Positions 1 to 5,315 of a DNA stretch of 7,337 bases are shown here, piece after piece. The stretch is from Bacteroides sp. (GTDB lineage Bacteria; Bacteroidota; Bacteroidia; Bacteroidales; GCA-2748055), in assembly GCA_011048475.1 (NCBI GenBank), contig DSDZ01000416.1, positions 1 to 7,337 of the forward strand. Reading direction: 5' to 3'. The translations under genes and the position numbers were made by a program. Within the stretch, counting starts at the first letter, position 1. Each line of letters starts with the position of its first letter. Under the pieces are notes generated by a model that saw nothing but the letters and a program-made list of their open reading frames with translations, was not told the origin of the DNA and did no database searches.

Positions 1-153
1 GGAGAGGAACGGAAAGCATCCGTTTCCAGGGAACTCACCAAAGTTCATGAGGAAACTGTCAGGGGATCCCTGAAAACGCTGCTTGACCACTTCCGGGAAA
101 ACACTCCCAGGGGAGAGATCGTGATCGTGGTGAATGGCTCTGACCGGGAATGA
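1..153 (+). CDS. rsmI: RsmI-like 16S rRNA 2'-O-methyltransferase, C-terminal fragment
   Basis: Frame 1 is open from the window edge to a TGA at 151-153, giving 50 residues of a protein that begins outside the window. The visible part holds the pattern R-E-L-T-K-x-H-E-E-x-x-R-G-S-L, then a short helix and G-E-I-V-I-V-V-N-G near the end. This is the characteristic C-terminal domain of RsmI, which uses S-adenosylmethionine to methylate the 2'-OH of C1402 in 16S rRNA in the cytoplasm. The catalytic tetrapyrrole-methylase-like domain is not in the window, so the call rests on the tail alone. The gene converges on the head-GIN lipoprotein gene with only three bases between the two stop codons. Confidence 0.85.
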   Translation, partial: GEERKASVSRELTKVHEETVRGSLKTLLDHFRENTPRGEIVIVVNGSDRE

Positions 154-156
154 TTC

Positions 157-1056
157 TCAGTAATGCCTCACATCTCCCGACCCGGTGATCCGGTAGCTGA
201 TGGCCGGATCCCCCCTGTAAATAATGTCGCCCGATCCGGTAATGGTGGCTTCCAGGCTTTCGGTGGCATAGACATAGATCTTTCCCGAACCGCTGCTGGT
301 CGCCCTCACATCCCGGGCCATCAGTTCCAGGGCATCGATCCGGCCCGATGAGCTGAGGGAATACCTGGCCTCGACCACCTCTCCTGTCAGGTCGATCCTT
401 CCGGAACCGCTGAGTACCCCTTCAAGAAAGAGGCCATCCTGCACATCGGACCTGATCTTGCCGGAGCTGCTGTGGTGGATGCTTACATCCGAGGGCTCAT
501 ATAAAACGGCTGCCTCGATCGTTCCCGATCCCGACTGCACGATGCTGACCTCATCCACGAATGACTCATCCACGAAGATGGTCCCCGATCCGGAGTTCCC
601 GATCACCATGGAACCGGCCAGCACACTGTCCACCCGGACCTGTCCCGATCCGGTGTTCACGCACTCGAAGAACCCGCCTTCCGCCCTGTCCAGTTCCAGT
701 TTCCCGGACCCGGCCAGCTCCAGCTCTTCAATGAAGGGAAGCGTCACACTCACCACTACCGGAGAAGCGGGACCGATGCAGGTGCCGTTCCTTGTTTTAA
801 TAATAAGCTTATTCCCGGACACATAGGTCTCGATCACCGGCAGGAGGTTTTCCTGCGCCTGCACCTCCACACTGAAGTTGTCCGATAACAGGACAAACAC
901 CTCGAACGATCCCGTATTTGCAACCGAGGAGAAATCTTCTATTTCACGGATCTGGCTGATGACGGGCCCGGTTCCGACAATGCAGGGCCCGTCAAAGTAA
1001 CACCCGGTAAGGGCAACCATCAGCACGAACGTACTCAAAATTACTCGTTTCATCAT
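157..1056 (-). CDS. Head-GIN domain (DUF2807) lipoprotein
   Basis: This encodes a 299-residue predicted lipoprotein. The N-terminus is M-M-K-R followed by a hydrophobic stretch ending in the lipobox L-T-G-C, so Cys19 would be lipidated. The residues after Cys19 (Y-F-D-G) are not a strong acidic surface-export signal, so I cannot tell periplasmic from surface location. Residues about 35-110 show the DUF2807 opening pattern: a phenylalanine-led strand, a V-x-V-x-x strand, and G-N-K-L-I-I. From about residue 115 to the end, a G-S-G or S-S-G motif followed by a hydrophobic residue recurs about every 20 residues (near 116, 136, 156, 176, 197, 217, 237, 256, 274, 292). That fits a right-handed beta-solenoid of about ten turns. 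The family is common in Bacteroidota; it is called a putative adhesin, but its role is not established. The start may be either of two consecutive ATGs (1056 or 1053). The upstream neighbour, transcribed divergently, is the first W-M repeat gene. Confidence 0.87.
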   Translation of the reverse strand: MMKRVILSTFVLMVALTGCYFDGPCIVGTGPVISQIREIEDFSSVANTGSFEVFVLLSDNFSVEVQAQENLLPVIETYVSGNKLIIKTRNGTCIGPASPVVVSVTLPFIEELELAGSGKLELDRAEGGFFECVNTGSGQVRVDSVLAGSMVIGNSGSGTIFVDESFVDEVSIVQSGSGTIEAAVLYEPSDVSIHHSSSGKIRSDVQDGLFLEGVLSGSGRIDLTGEVVEARYSLSSSGRIDALELMARDVRATSSGSGKIYVYATESLEATITGSGDIIYRGDPAISYRITGSGDVRHY

Positions 1057-1089
1057 CTGCTCGTTTTAATCAGACATGTATTTCACTTC

Positions 1090-1119
1090 CAAACATAAAA
1101 GACAACAGCTGCAGAGAAA
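1090..1119 (-). promoter_or_regulatory. Bacteroidota-type promoter for the head-GIN gene
   Basis: On the minus strand TATGTTTG (1090-1097) matches the Bacteroidota -7 consensus TAnnTTTG exactly. TTTC (1116-1119), one mismatch from the -33 TTTG, lies 18 bases further upstream; the usual spacing is about 19. The predicted transcript would start about 25-30 bases before the ATG of the lipoprotein gene. This is a consensus match only, with no transcript evidence. Confidence 0.5.
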
Positions 1120-1190
1120 GGATGCATCGGCCGGAAAAACACCCTCCGCCGGACATCCTCTTCATGTAAAGATGCCGTTCACATGACGTG

Positions 1191-1243
1191 CGTTTCCGTA
1201 CACCGCCGTTGCACTAGCGTTCAGAATTGGGCTTTTTTAACAA
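1191..1243 (+). pseudogene. Possible decayed 3' tail of a third W-M repeat gene copy
   Basis: This stretch sits in the 290-base intergenic region (1057-1346) and resembles the end of the repeat gene at 1347-1760. Position 1192 starts a block differing at one base of 12 from the block at 1733 (codons for F-P-Y-T versus F-P-F-T). The pyrimidine-rich end C-T-T-T-T-T-TAA-CAA at 1232-1243 matches 1753-1763 with one extra T, and both end in Phe-stop. In both places exactly 50 bases separate the TAA from the TTGGCACA element downstream. The reading frame is closed by a TGA just upstream, at 1184-1186, and no W-M repeat survives. The sequence between the matching blocks is poorly conserved, so chance similarity is possible. 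I see nothing else gene-like in this intergenic region. Confidence 0.3.
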
Positions 1244-1290
1244 CCCCGCATTCACCTTATTAACGCCTGTTTTATAATATCTTACACAGT

Positions 1291-1307
1291 TTGGCACATC
1301 CTGTGTA
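1291..1307 (+). promoter_or_regulatory. Sigma-54-like -24/-12 element of repeat gene 1
   Basis: TTGGCACA-TCCT-GTGTA has the layout of a sigma-54 promoter (consensus TGGCACG-N4-TTGCW). It has GG and a T-G-T block in the right spacing, but with GT where the normally invariant -12 GC should be. The predicted start site is about 25-30 bases before the ATG at 1347. The same element stands before the paralogue at 1811-1827, and both are preceded by A+T-rich sequence. A perfect inverted repeat, ACACAG (1284-1289) and CTGTGT (1301-1306), overlaps it. No TAnnTTTG element lies at a fitting distance. It could instead be an unrelated conserved operator. Confidence 0.4.
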
Positions 1308-1336
1308 CATCCTGTTGCAGGGTATCATCATAAAAC

Positions 1337-1340
1337 AGGA
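1337..1340 (+). promoter_or_regulatory. Ribosome binding site that decides the start of repeat gene 1
   Basis: AGGA lies six bases before the ATG at 1347 and directly abuts the ATG at 1341. The spacing therefore favours 1347. Starting there also makes the N-terminus (M-K-T-M-K) line up with that of the downstream paralogue (M-K-T-T-K). Confidence 0.6.
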
Positions 1341-1346
1341 ATGACA

Positions 1347-1760
1347 ATGAAAACGATGAAGATAAGTACAGGGATACTGCTGATCGCCGTCACGTCAGCT
1401 TCGCTGGGAATGCTGACCGGTACCAGAAACCCCGAGGGGACCCGTGGAAGGGCAGCCATATTCAGCGCATATGAGACCGAACAGACTTCCGTGGAAGAAT
1501 GGATGAAAGCTCCATTTGTAACCGGATCGGCCGAAGAGGCACCCGTCACAGAGGCAGAACTCTTTGTTGAGGATTGGATGAAAGCCCCGTTCGAAAACGG
1601 TCCGGCCGAAGCTGAGCTCATAGTTGAGCAGTGGATGACGGCCCCATTTATGGCCGTGACGGCACTGACTGAATCCGCAGGAACGGTTGCGCCGGGCCCC
1701 GAACAGTGTACGGATACGAACATCCATGTGTCGTTTCCGTTCACAATCCAGCCTTTTTAA
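1347..1760 (+). CDS. Small secreted W-M repeat protein 1 (unrecognised family)
   Basis: I do not recognise this gene. It encodes 137 residues with a typical signal peptide: M-K-T-M-K, then a hydrophobic core of about 12 residues, and a likely cleavage after S-L-G near residue 21. The rest is acidic and low in complexity except for three copies of V-E-x-W-M-x-A-P-F at residues 49-57, 74-82 and 93-101, separated by Glu/Ala-rich spacers. The end, F-P-F-T-I-Q-P-F, may be a degenerate relative. One cysteine is present near residue 121 and there are no other membrane segments. The repeats differ by synonymous codons, so the peptide motif seems to be under selection. The ATG at 1341 would add two residues, but Shine-Dalgarno spacing and the paralogue favour 1347. 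It is followed after 102 A+T-rich bases by a paralogue with the same signal-peptide pattern. Opposite-strand open frames over this gene have no such support. It is probably exported across the inner membrane; function is unknown. Confidence 0.75.
   Translation: MKTMKISTGILLIAVTSASLGMLTGTRNPEGTRGRAAIFSAYETEQTSVEEWMKAPFVTGSAEEAPVTEAELFVEDWMKAPFENGPAEAELIVEQWMTAPFMAVTALTESAGTVAPGPEQCTDTNIHVSFPFTIQPF
1491..1649 (+). repeat. Three V-E-x-W-M-x-A-P-F coding repeats
   Basis: Units start at 1491, 1566 and 1623, each with a nine-residue conserved core, at intervals of 25 and 19 codons. The Ala-Pro-Phe codons differ between units (GCT CCA TTT, GCC CCG TTC, GCC CCA TTT) while the residues do not. The 19-codon interval is the same period as in the neighbouring paralogue. 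Confidence 0.8.
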
Positions 1761-1810
1761 CAAATCATAAAATTGTCAACAACTGTCTATTATTCTGTTA
1801 TTTATAAATT

Positions 1811-1827
1811 TTGGCACACACATTGTA
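1811..1827 (+). promoter_or_regulatory. Sigma-54-like -24/-12 element of repeat gene 2
   Basis: TTGGCACA-CACA-TTGTA fits the sigma-54 consensus TGGCACG-N4-TTGCW except for A in place of G after CAC and T in place of C at -12. It lies in the 102-base A+T-rich gap between the two repeat genes, about 35 bases before the ATG at 1863. It is the better match of the two copies. Its presence suggests that the second gene has its own promoter rather than relying on read-through from the first. Confidence 0.45.
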
Positions 1828-1862
1828 CAGCAAGTGGAAACGAGTAAAAGAAGCATTGAGTC

Positions 1863-2432
1863 ATGAAAACAACGAAACTGTATACCGCCATTCTTCTGGT
1901 TGCCGTCGCCACCACACTTTACGGACAGTTCCCCGGATCGAAAGAAGATACTTTTCTTGAAGGGATCAGGAACTGGCTGTTCTCCGACCGGAACCAGGGA
2001 GTCGAATATACCACCGTGGATTATTACGATCAGGCACCCGGAAGAATCGAATCATGGATGACAGACCTGCACAGCTGGGCCAACAGCCTTGTTTCAAAAG
2101 GCACCTACGAAGCGCCGGCCATTTACATGACCATCATGGTGGAAAATGCCGATGTGGTTTATGAATCAGGTGTGGCCGTGGAAGGCTGGATGGGGAATCC
2201 TTTCGGGGCAGCCCTGCCGGAAGACGACCTGAACGTGGAAAACTGGATGAGCGCTCCCTTTGAGGCAGCCTTGCCGGAAGGTGACCTGAACCCGGAAAGC
2301 TGGATGGGCGCTCCCTTTGAGGCAGCCCTTGCGCAGGATGACCTGCCGCTGGAAGACTGGATGAAAGCCCCCTTCGGAAAAGGGGAAGATGAGGTGGCTG
2401 TGGAAGATTGGATGACAGTGGCCTGGAACTGA
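1863..2432 (+). CDS. Small secreted W-M repeat protein 2 (paralogue of protein 1)
   Basis: I do not recognise this gene. It encodes 189 residues. The signal peptide M-K-T-T-K plus a hydrophobic core probably ends at L-Y-G before Q22, a common cleavage context in Bacteroidota. Residues about 30-100 form a non-repetitive part rich in aromatic and acidic residues, with one weak I-E-S-W-M match at 62-66. The C-terminal part (106-189) is a tandem array of five units of the motif V/L/P-E-x-W-M-x-A-P-F. Three full 19-residue units have spacers like E-A-A-L-P-E-G-D-L-N, one has 17 residues, and a final degenerate unit ends W-M-T-V-A-W-N. The protein is strongly acidic and has no cysteine. It shares the signal-peptide pattern, the core motif and the upstream TTGGCACA element with the gene before it, so the two are tandem paralogues. 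Its stop codon abuts that of dnaB on the other strand. The motif might bind a partner, or mark cleavage or modification sites; the sequence does not decide. Confidence 0.8.
   Translation: MKTTKLYTAILLVAVATTLYGQFPGSKEDTFLEGIRNWLFSDRNQGVEYTTVDYYDQAPGRIESWMTDLHSWANSLVSKGTYEAPAIYMTIMVENADVVYESGVAVEGWMGNPFGAALPEDDLNVENWMSAPFEAALPEGDLNPESWMGAPFEAALAQDDLPLEDWMKAPFGKGEDEVAVEDWMTVAWN
2178..2429 (+). repeat. Tandem 57-base coding repeats (W-M-x-A-P-F units)
   Basis: Units are 2178-2234, 2235-2291, 2292-2348 (57 bases each), 2349-2399 (51 bases) and a partial 2400-2429. The constant core is E-x-W-M; P-F is lost only in the last unit. Units 2 and 3 share an identical 20-base run (2251-2270 and 2308-2327), while units 1 and 4 use different codons for the same residues. 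That fits old duplications plus one more recent copy or conversion event. Confidence 0.9.
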
Positions 2433-3959
2433 TCAGAACGGGATGGAGTCATCCGGATCATTCCCGGCCCCCGCATCTTCCTCTGAATACCTTTTTTTGT
2501 TTCCTTCCTTGTTGATCCTCGACTGGAAAGTCGCCAGCGCAGTTCCGTTCTCATCCTCCACCATGGCCAGGGTGTCGTCCAGGTCCACAAACTTGGCATA
2601 TTCCCGGATGAATTTCAACTGAATATCTCCCACAGGCCCGTTCCTGTGTTTGGCCAGGATTATTTCCGCGATCCCTTTCAGGGAATTCCCCTCTTCGTCC
2701 ACATCGAGTCCGTAGTACTCGGGGCGGTGAATGAAGATCACCAGGTCGGCATCCTGTTCGATGGCCCCCGATTCGCGCAGGTCTGAAAGCTGGGGCCTCT
2801 TGTTGCCGGAACGCATCTCCACACTCCTGTTCAGCTGTGAGAGCGCGATGACCGGAATGTCCAGCTCCTTGGCCACCGTTTTCAGGGATCTGGAAATGCT
2901 GCTGACTTCCTGTTCCCTGCTGCCGACGGCTTCTCTTGGTCCGGTCATCAGCTGCAGGTAATCGATCACCACAGCCTGGATGTCATATTTCTGTTTCAGG
3001 CGCCTGCATTTTGCCCTGAACTCGAAAATGGAGATGGCCGGGGTATCATCCACATAGATGGGGGCCTTCTCCAGATCCTTGATCTTGTATTCGAGCTGCT
3101 CCCACTCGTAATTTTCCAGCCTTCCTGTCCGGATCTTGGAGGATGAAAGCTGCGTTTCCCCGATGATCAGGCGGTTGACAAGCTGAATTGAAGACATCTC
3201 AAGTGAGAAAAAGGCAACTGGCCGGCTGTGATCGACCGCCATGTTCCTGGCCATGGACAGCACGAAGGCGGTTTTTCCCATGGAAGGCCTGGCCGCCACG
3301 ATGACCAGGTCCGATTTCTGCCATCCCGAGGTGAGCCTGTCGAGCCTTGTGAATCCTGAGGGAACCCCGCTCAGGCTGTCTTCCCTTTTACCGGCCTCCT
3401 CGATCTGCTCGATGGCCGACTTCAGCAGGTTATCAATCCGGACCGTCTCCTTCTTGATGTGGCCTTCGGCGATATTCAGCAGTTCCCTTTCAGAAAAATC
3501 AAGCAGGTCGTCCACGTCCGAGCCTTCGTCGAACGCCTTTTCCTGGATCTCGGAGGAAACCCTGATCAGTTCCCGCTGTATGTATTTCTGCGCGACGATC
3601 CTGGCATGGTATTCAAGGTGTGCCGCCGAGCCCACCCTGGAGGTCAGCTGTGCGATGTAAACTGCTCCCCCCACCTGTTCAAGCTTTTCCAGCTTCCGCA
3701 GTTCTTCGGTGACCGTCAGCAGATCGATCGGTTTTTCCTGCTGGGAGAGGCCCTGCGCCACTTCATAGATCTGCTGGTGGGCCTCCTTGTAAAAACTGGC
3801 CGGTTCAAGGATGTCAATGACTGAAAAAATTGCGTCCTTCTCAAGCATGATCGCACCCAGGACCGCCTCCTCAAGTTCCAGTGCCTGCGGCGGGATCTTT
3901 CCGTAATCAAGGGCGATGGAGGACTTCTTTTCCGTTCTGGTGCCCTGTTGCTTTGCCAT
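2433..3959 (-). CDS. dnaB: Replicative DNA helicase DnaB
   Basis: This is the hexameric ATP-dependent helicase that unwinds the chromosome at the replication fork and interacts with primase. The product from the ATG at 3959 has 508 residues. An N-terminal DnaB domain lies at about 20-125 (opening with P-P-Q-A-L-E-L-E-E-A-V-L-G-A), then a linker helix, then a RecA-type ATPase. Motifs in the ATPase are the Walker A A-R-P-S-M-G-K-T at about 223-230, the catalytic Glu in S-L-E-M-S near 254, Walker B V-V-I-D-Y-L-Q-L at about 330-337, S-Q-L-N-R near 374-378, D-L-R-E-S-G-A-I-E-Q-D-A-D at about 393-405, and K-H-R-N-G-P (likely arginine finger) near 437-442. Nothing essential is missing and there is no intein. 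The tail is acidic and ends D-S-I-P-F. An upstream GTG at 3995 would add 12 residues but is less likely than M-A-K-Q at 3959. The gene is divergent from ispE. Confidence 0.97.
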   Translation of the reverse strand: MAKQQGTRTEKKSSIALDYGKIPPQALELEEAVLGAIMLEKDAIFSVIDILEPASFYKEAHQQIYEVAQGLSQQEKPIDLLTVTEELRKLEKLEQVGGAVYIAQLTSRVGSAAHLEYHARIVAQKYIQRELIRVSSEIQEKAFDEGSDVDDLLDFSERELLNIAEGHIKKETVRIDNLLKSAIEQIEEAGKREDSLSGVPSGFTRLDRLTSGWQKSDLVIVAARPSMGKTAFVLSMARNMAVDHSRPVAFFSLEMSSIQLVNRLIIGETQLSSSKIRTGRLENYEWEQLEYKIKDLEKAPIYVDDTPAISIFEFRAKCRRLKQKYDIQAVVIDYLQLMTGPREAVGSREQEVSSISRSLKTVAKELDIPVIALSQLNRSVEMRSGNKRPQLSDLRESGAIEQDADLVIFIHRPEYYGLDVDEEGNSLKGIAEIILAKHRNGPVGDIQLKFIREYAKFVDLDDTLAMVEDENGTALATFQSRINKEGNKKRYSEEDAGAGNDPDDSIPF

Positions 3960-4090
3960 CTTATTTATTTTGGGTTGATAAAGGTATGAAACCACCCAGT
4001 CCCGGTCCGGACCATCTGCATCTAATTTTTAACACGCACTCCGATTTTATCATTAACAAATGTTGAAAAATGCCATTATCTTTAATGCCT
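3960..4090. promoter_or_regulatory. Divergent dnaB-ispE intergenic region
   Basis: These 131 bases separate the dnaB and ispE starts and must carry promoters for at least one of them. I find only imperfect TAnnTTTG matches on either strand (TATCTTTA on plus near 4077-4084, AACATTTG on minus near 4055-4062), neither with a convincing -33 partner at the right spacing. A 10-base palindrome, GGTCCGGACC, lies at 4004-4013. No specific promoter can be called. Confidence 0.3.
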
Positions 4091-4930
4091 ATGATCCTTT
4101 ATTCACCGGCCAAGATCAATATCGGTCTCCGGGTCACCGAAAAAAGGGGCGACGGGTTCCACAATCTCCAGTCGGTCATGTTCCCCGTCGGCCTCTGCGA
4201 TCTGATCGAAATCATGAAGGAGGAGGGACTGGACGGGAAGATCAGCCTGACCCGGTCGGGCATTCCTGCAGGGATCCCGGCGGACCGGGATTTATGCTTC
4301 CTGGCATTCGAACGGTACACCGCAATCAATCCCCTTCCCCCCGTGCACCTGCACCTGCACAAGCAGATTCCCGTAGGGGCCGGACTGGGAGGGGGTTCTT
4401 CCAATGCTTCCACCACCCTGAAGGGGCTCAACATGCTGGCCGAAGATCCCCTGCCGGAAGAGAAACTGCGCCAGCTGGCCGAATCGCTCGGAAGCGATTG
4501 TCCCTTCTTCCTGTCCCGGGGAGCCATGATGATGGAGGGAAGGGGTGAAATCCTTGCCCCGGTCGACCTCAACCTTGGCCGCATGTACCTGGTACTGCTT
4601 CATCCCGGGATCCACATCTCCACTGCCGAGGCATACGGGCAGATAAGTCCGGCCCGACCGGAAAAACACCTGGGCACCCTGATCAGGCAACCTCCCGGAA
4701 AGTGGAAGGGGCTGGTCAAAAATGATTTTGAGATCCCGGCCTTTCAGAAATACCCGGAACTGAAAGAGATGAAAGAAGGTTTGTACAACGCCGGAGCGGT
4801 ATATGCCTCCATGAGCGGCAGCGGAAGTTCCCTTTACGGGTTCTTCAGAAAACCTCCCGCGCTGCCCGGCGAGCTGGATCGCCTGGTGATCTGGAGGGGA
4901 GATGCCGGCGCCTCGCTCACAGGCTTTTGA
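4091..4930 (+). CDS. ispE: 4-diphosphocytidyl-2-C-methyl-D-erythritol kinase (IspE)
   Basis: This GHMP-family kinase phosphorylates the 2-hydroxyl of 4-diphosphocytidyl-2-C-methyl-D-erythritol with ATP, in the cytosolic non-mevalonate (MEP) pathway to isoprenoids. It has 279 residues from the ATG at 4091, the usual family length. Motifs: P-A-K-I-N-I-G-L at about 6-13 with the catalytic-site Lys8; the ATP-binding loop P-V-G-A-G-L-G-G-G-S-S-N-A at about 94-106; L-G-S-D-C-P-F-F with the likely catalytic Asp136; and the C-terminal loop M-S-G-S-G-S-S-L-Y-G at about 241-250. ATGs at 4085 and 4070 are in frame, but M-I-L-Y-S-P-A-K is the family-like start, and no clear ribosome binding site decides it. 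The 3' end overlaps the biotin carrier gene on the other strand by 14 bases. It implies the organism makes isoprenoids by the MEP route. Confidence 0.95.
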   Translation: MILYSPAKINIGLRVTEKRGDGFHNLQSVMFPVGLCDLIEIMKEEGLDGKISLTRSGIPAGIPADRDLCFLAFERYTAINPLPPVHLHLHKQIPVGAGLGGGSSNASTTLKGLNMLAEDPLPEEKLRQLAESLGSDCPFFLSRGAMMMEGRGEILAPVDLNLGRMYLVLLHPGIHISTAEAYGQISPARPEKHLGTLIRQPPGKWKGLVKNDFEIPAFQKYPELKEMKEGLYNAGAVYASMSGSGSSLYGFFRKPPALPGELDRLVIWRGDAGASLTGF

Positions 4931-5306
4931 ATTCGACCAGCAGCTGTCCCTTTGCTACCCTGTCCCCCTCGGCCACGAAGATCCTCTTCACCATTCCGGA
5001 GAACGGCGACAGGATCTCATTGCGCATTTTCATCGCCTCAAGGATCAGGATCGGGGTCCCTTTTTCAACTTTCGTTCCCTCTCTGACCATGATCTTCTGG
5101 ATAGTCCCGGGGATGATGGCGAGCAACCTGCCCGGTTCGGGACGTTTCCAGGGTTTCCTGTTTGCAAATTTACCGGTAAGCCGTGTCTGGTATTTCGTGT
5201 TTCCGACTTCCAGTTCGGCCATGGGGGTTTTCTCCGACTGGTCCTCCAAGGAAGGGCTTTTTTTTCCGTGCCGGACTGACTGGGGTGGATGCTGTTGCCT
5301 GGTCAT
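4917..5306 (-). CDS. Biotin carboxyl carrier protein of an acyl-CoA carboxylase
   Basis: This 129-residue protein carries a C-terminal biotinyl domain (about 58-129) with the biotinylation motif E-A-M-K-M. Lys93 is the predicted biotin site, and P-F-S-G-M-V follows in the facing hairpin. The biotin arm carries carboxyl groups between a biotin carboxylase or decarboxylase and the carboxyltransferase encoded immediately upstream (9-base gap). The segment K-F-A-N-R-K-P-W-K before the domain is, from memory, typical of short Bacteroidota carrier proteins. The start is uncertain. The ATG at 5306 has AGGAG only two bases away, which is too close, whereas the in-frame ATG at 5222 (M-A-E-L-E-V) has GGAG nine bases upstream and would give 101 residues. 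The extra 28 residues are polar and include an A8 run. It is probably co-transcribed with the carboxyltransferase and overlaps ispE convergently by 14 bases. Confidence 0.9.
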   Translation of the reverse strand: MTRQQHPPQSVRHGKKSPSLEDQSEKTPMAELEVGNTKYQTRLTGKFANRKPWKRPEPGRLLAIIPGTIQKIMVREGTKVEKGTPILILEAMKMRNEILSPFSGMVKRIFVAEGDRVAKGQLLVEFKSL

Positions 5307-5315
5307 GACTCCTGG

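Noticed and set aside
163..826. Plus-strand open frames across the head-GIN gene, and repeated CCGATCCGG-like words on the plus strand
   Set aside because: The repeated words come from the recurring Gly-Ser-Gly codons of the minus-strand protein. They are not regulatory sites or a CRISPR array, since the units are short, irregular and in frame.
1328..1763. Two long minus-strand open frames (1328-1744 and 1395-1763) opposite repeat gene 1
   Set aside because: They are shadows of the plus-strand repeats. The plus frame has a signal peptide, a ribosome binding site, a paralogue next door and synonymous variation between repeats; the minus frames have none of these.
3960..3995. GTG start at 3995 extending DnaB by 12 residues
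   Set aside because: The ATG at 3959 gives the usual M-A-K-Q type N-terminus, and the extra residues are not family-like.
4004..4013. Palindrome GGTCCGGACC between dnaB and ispE
   Set aside because: A single 10-base palindrome in GC-rich DNA with no flanking symmetry or nearby promoter element is expected by chance often enough not to be called an operator.
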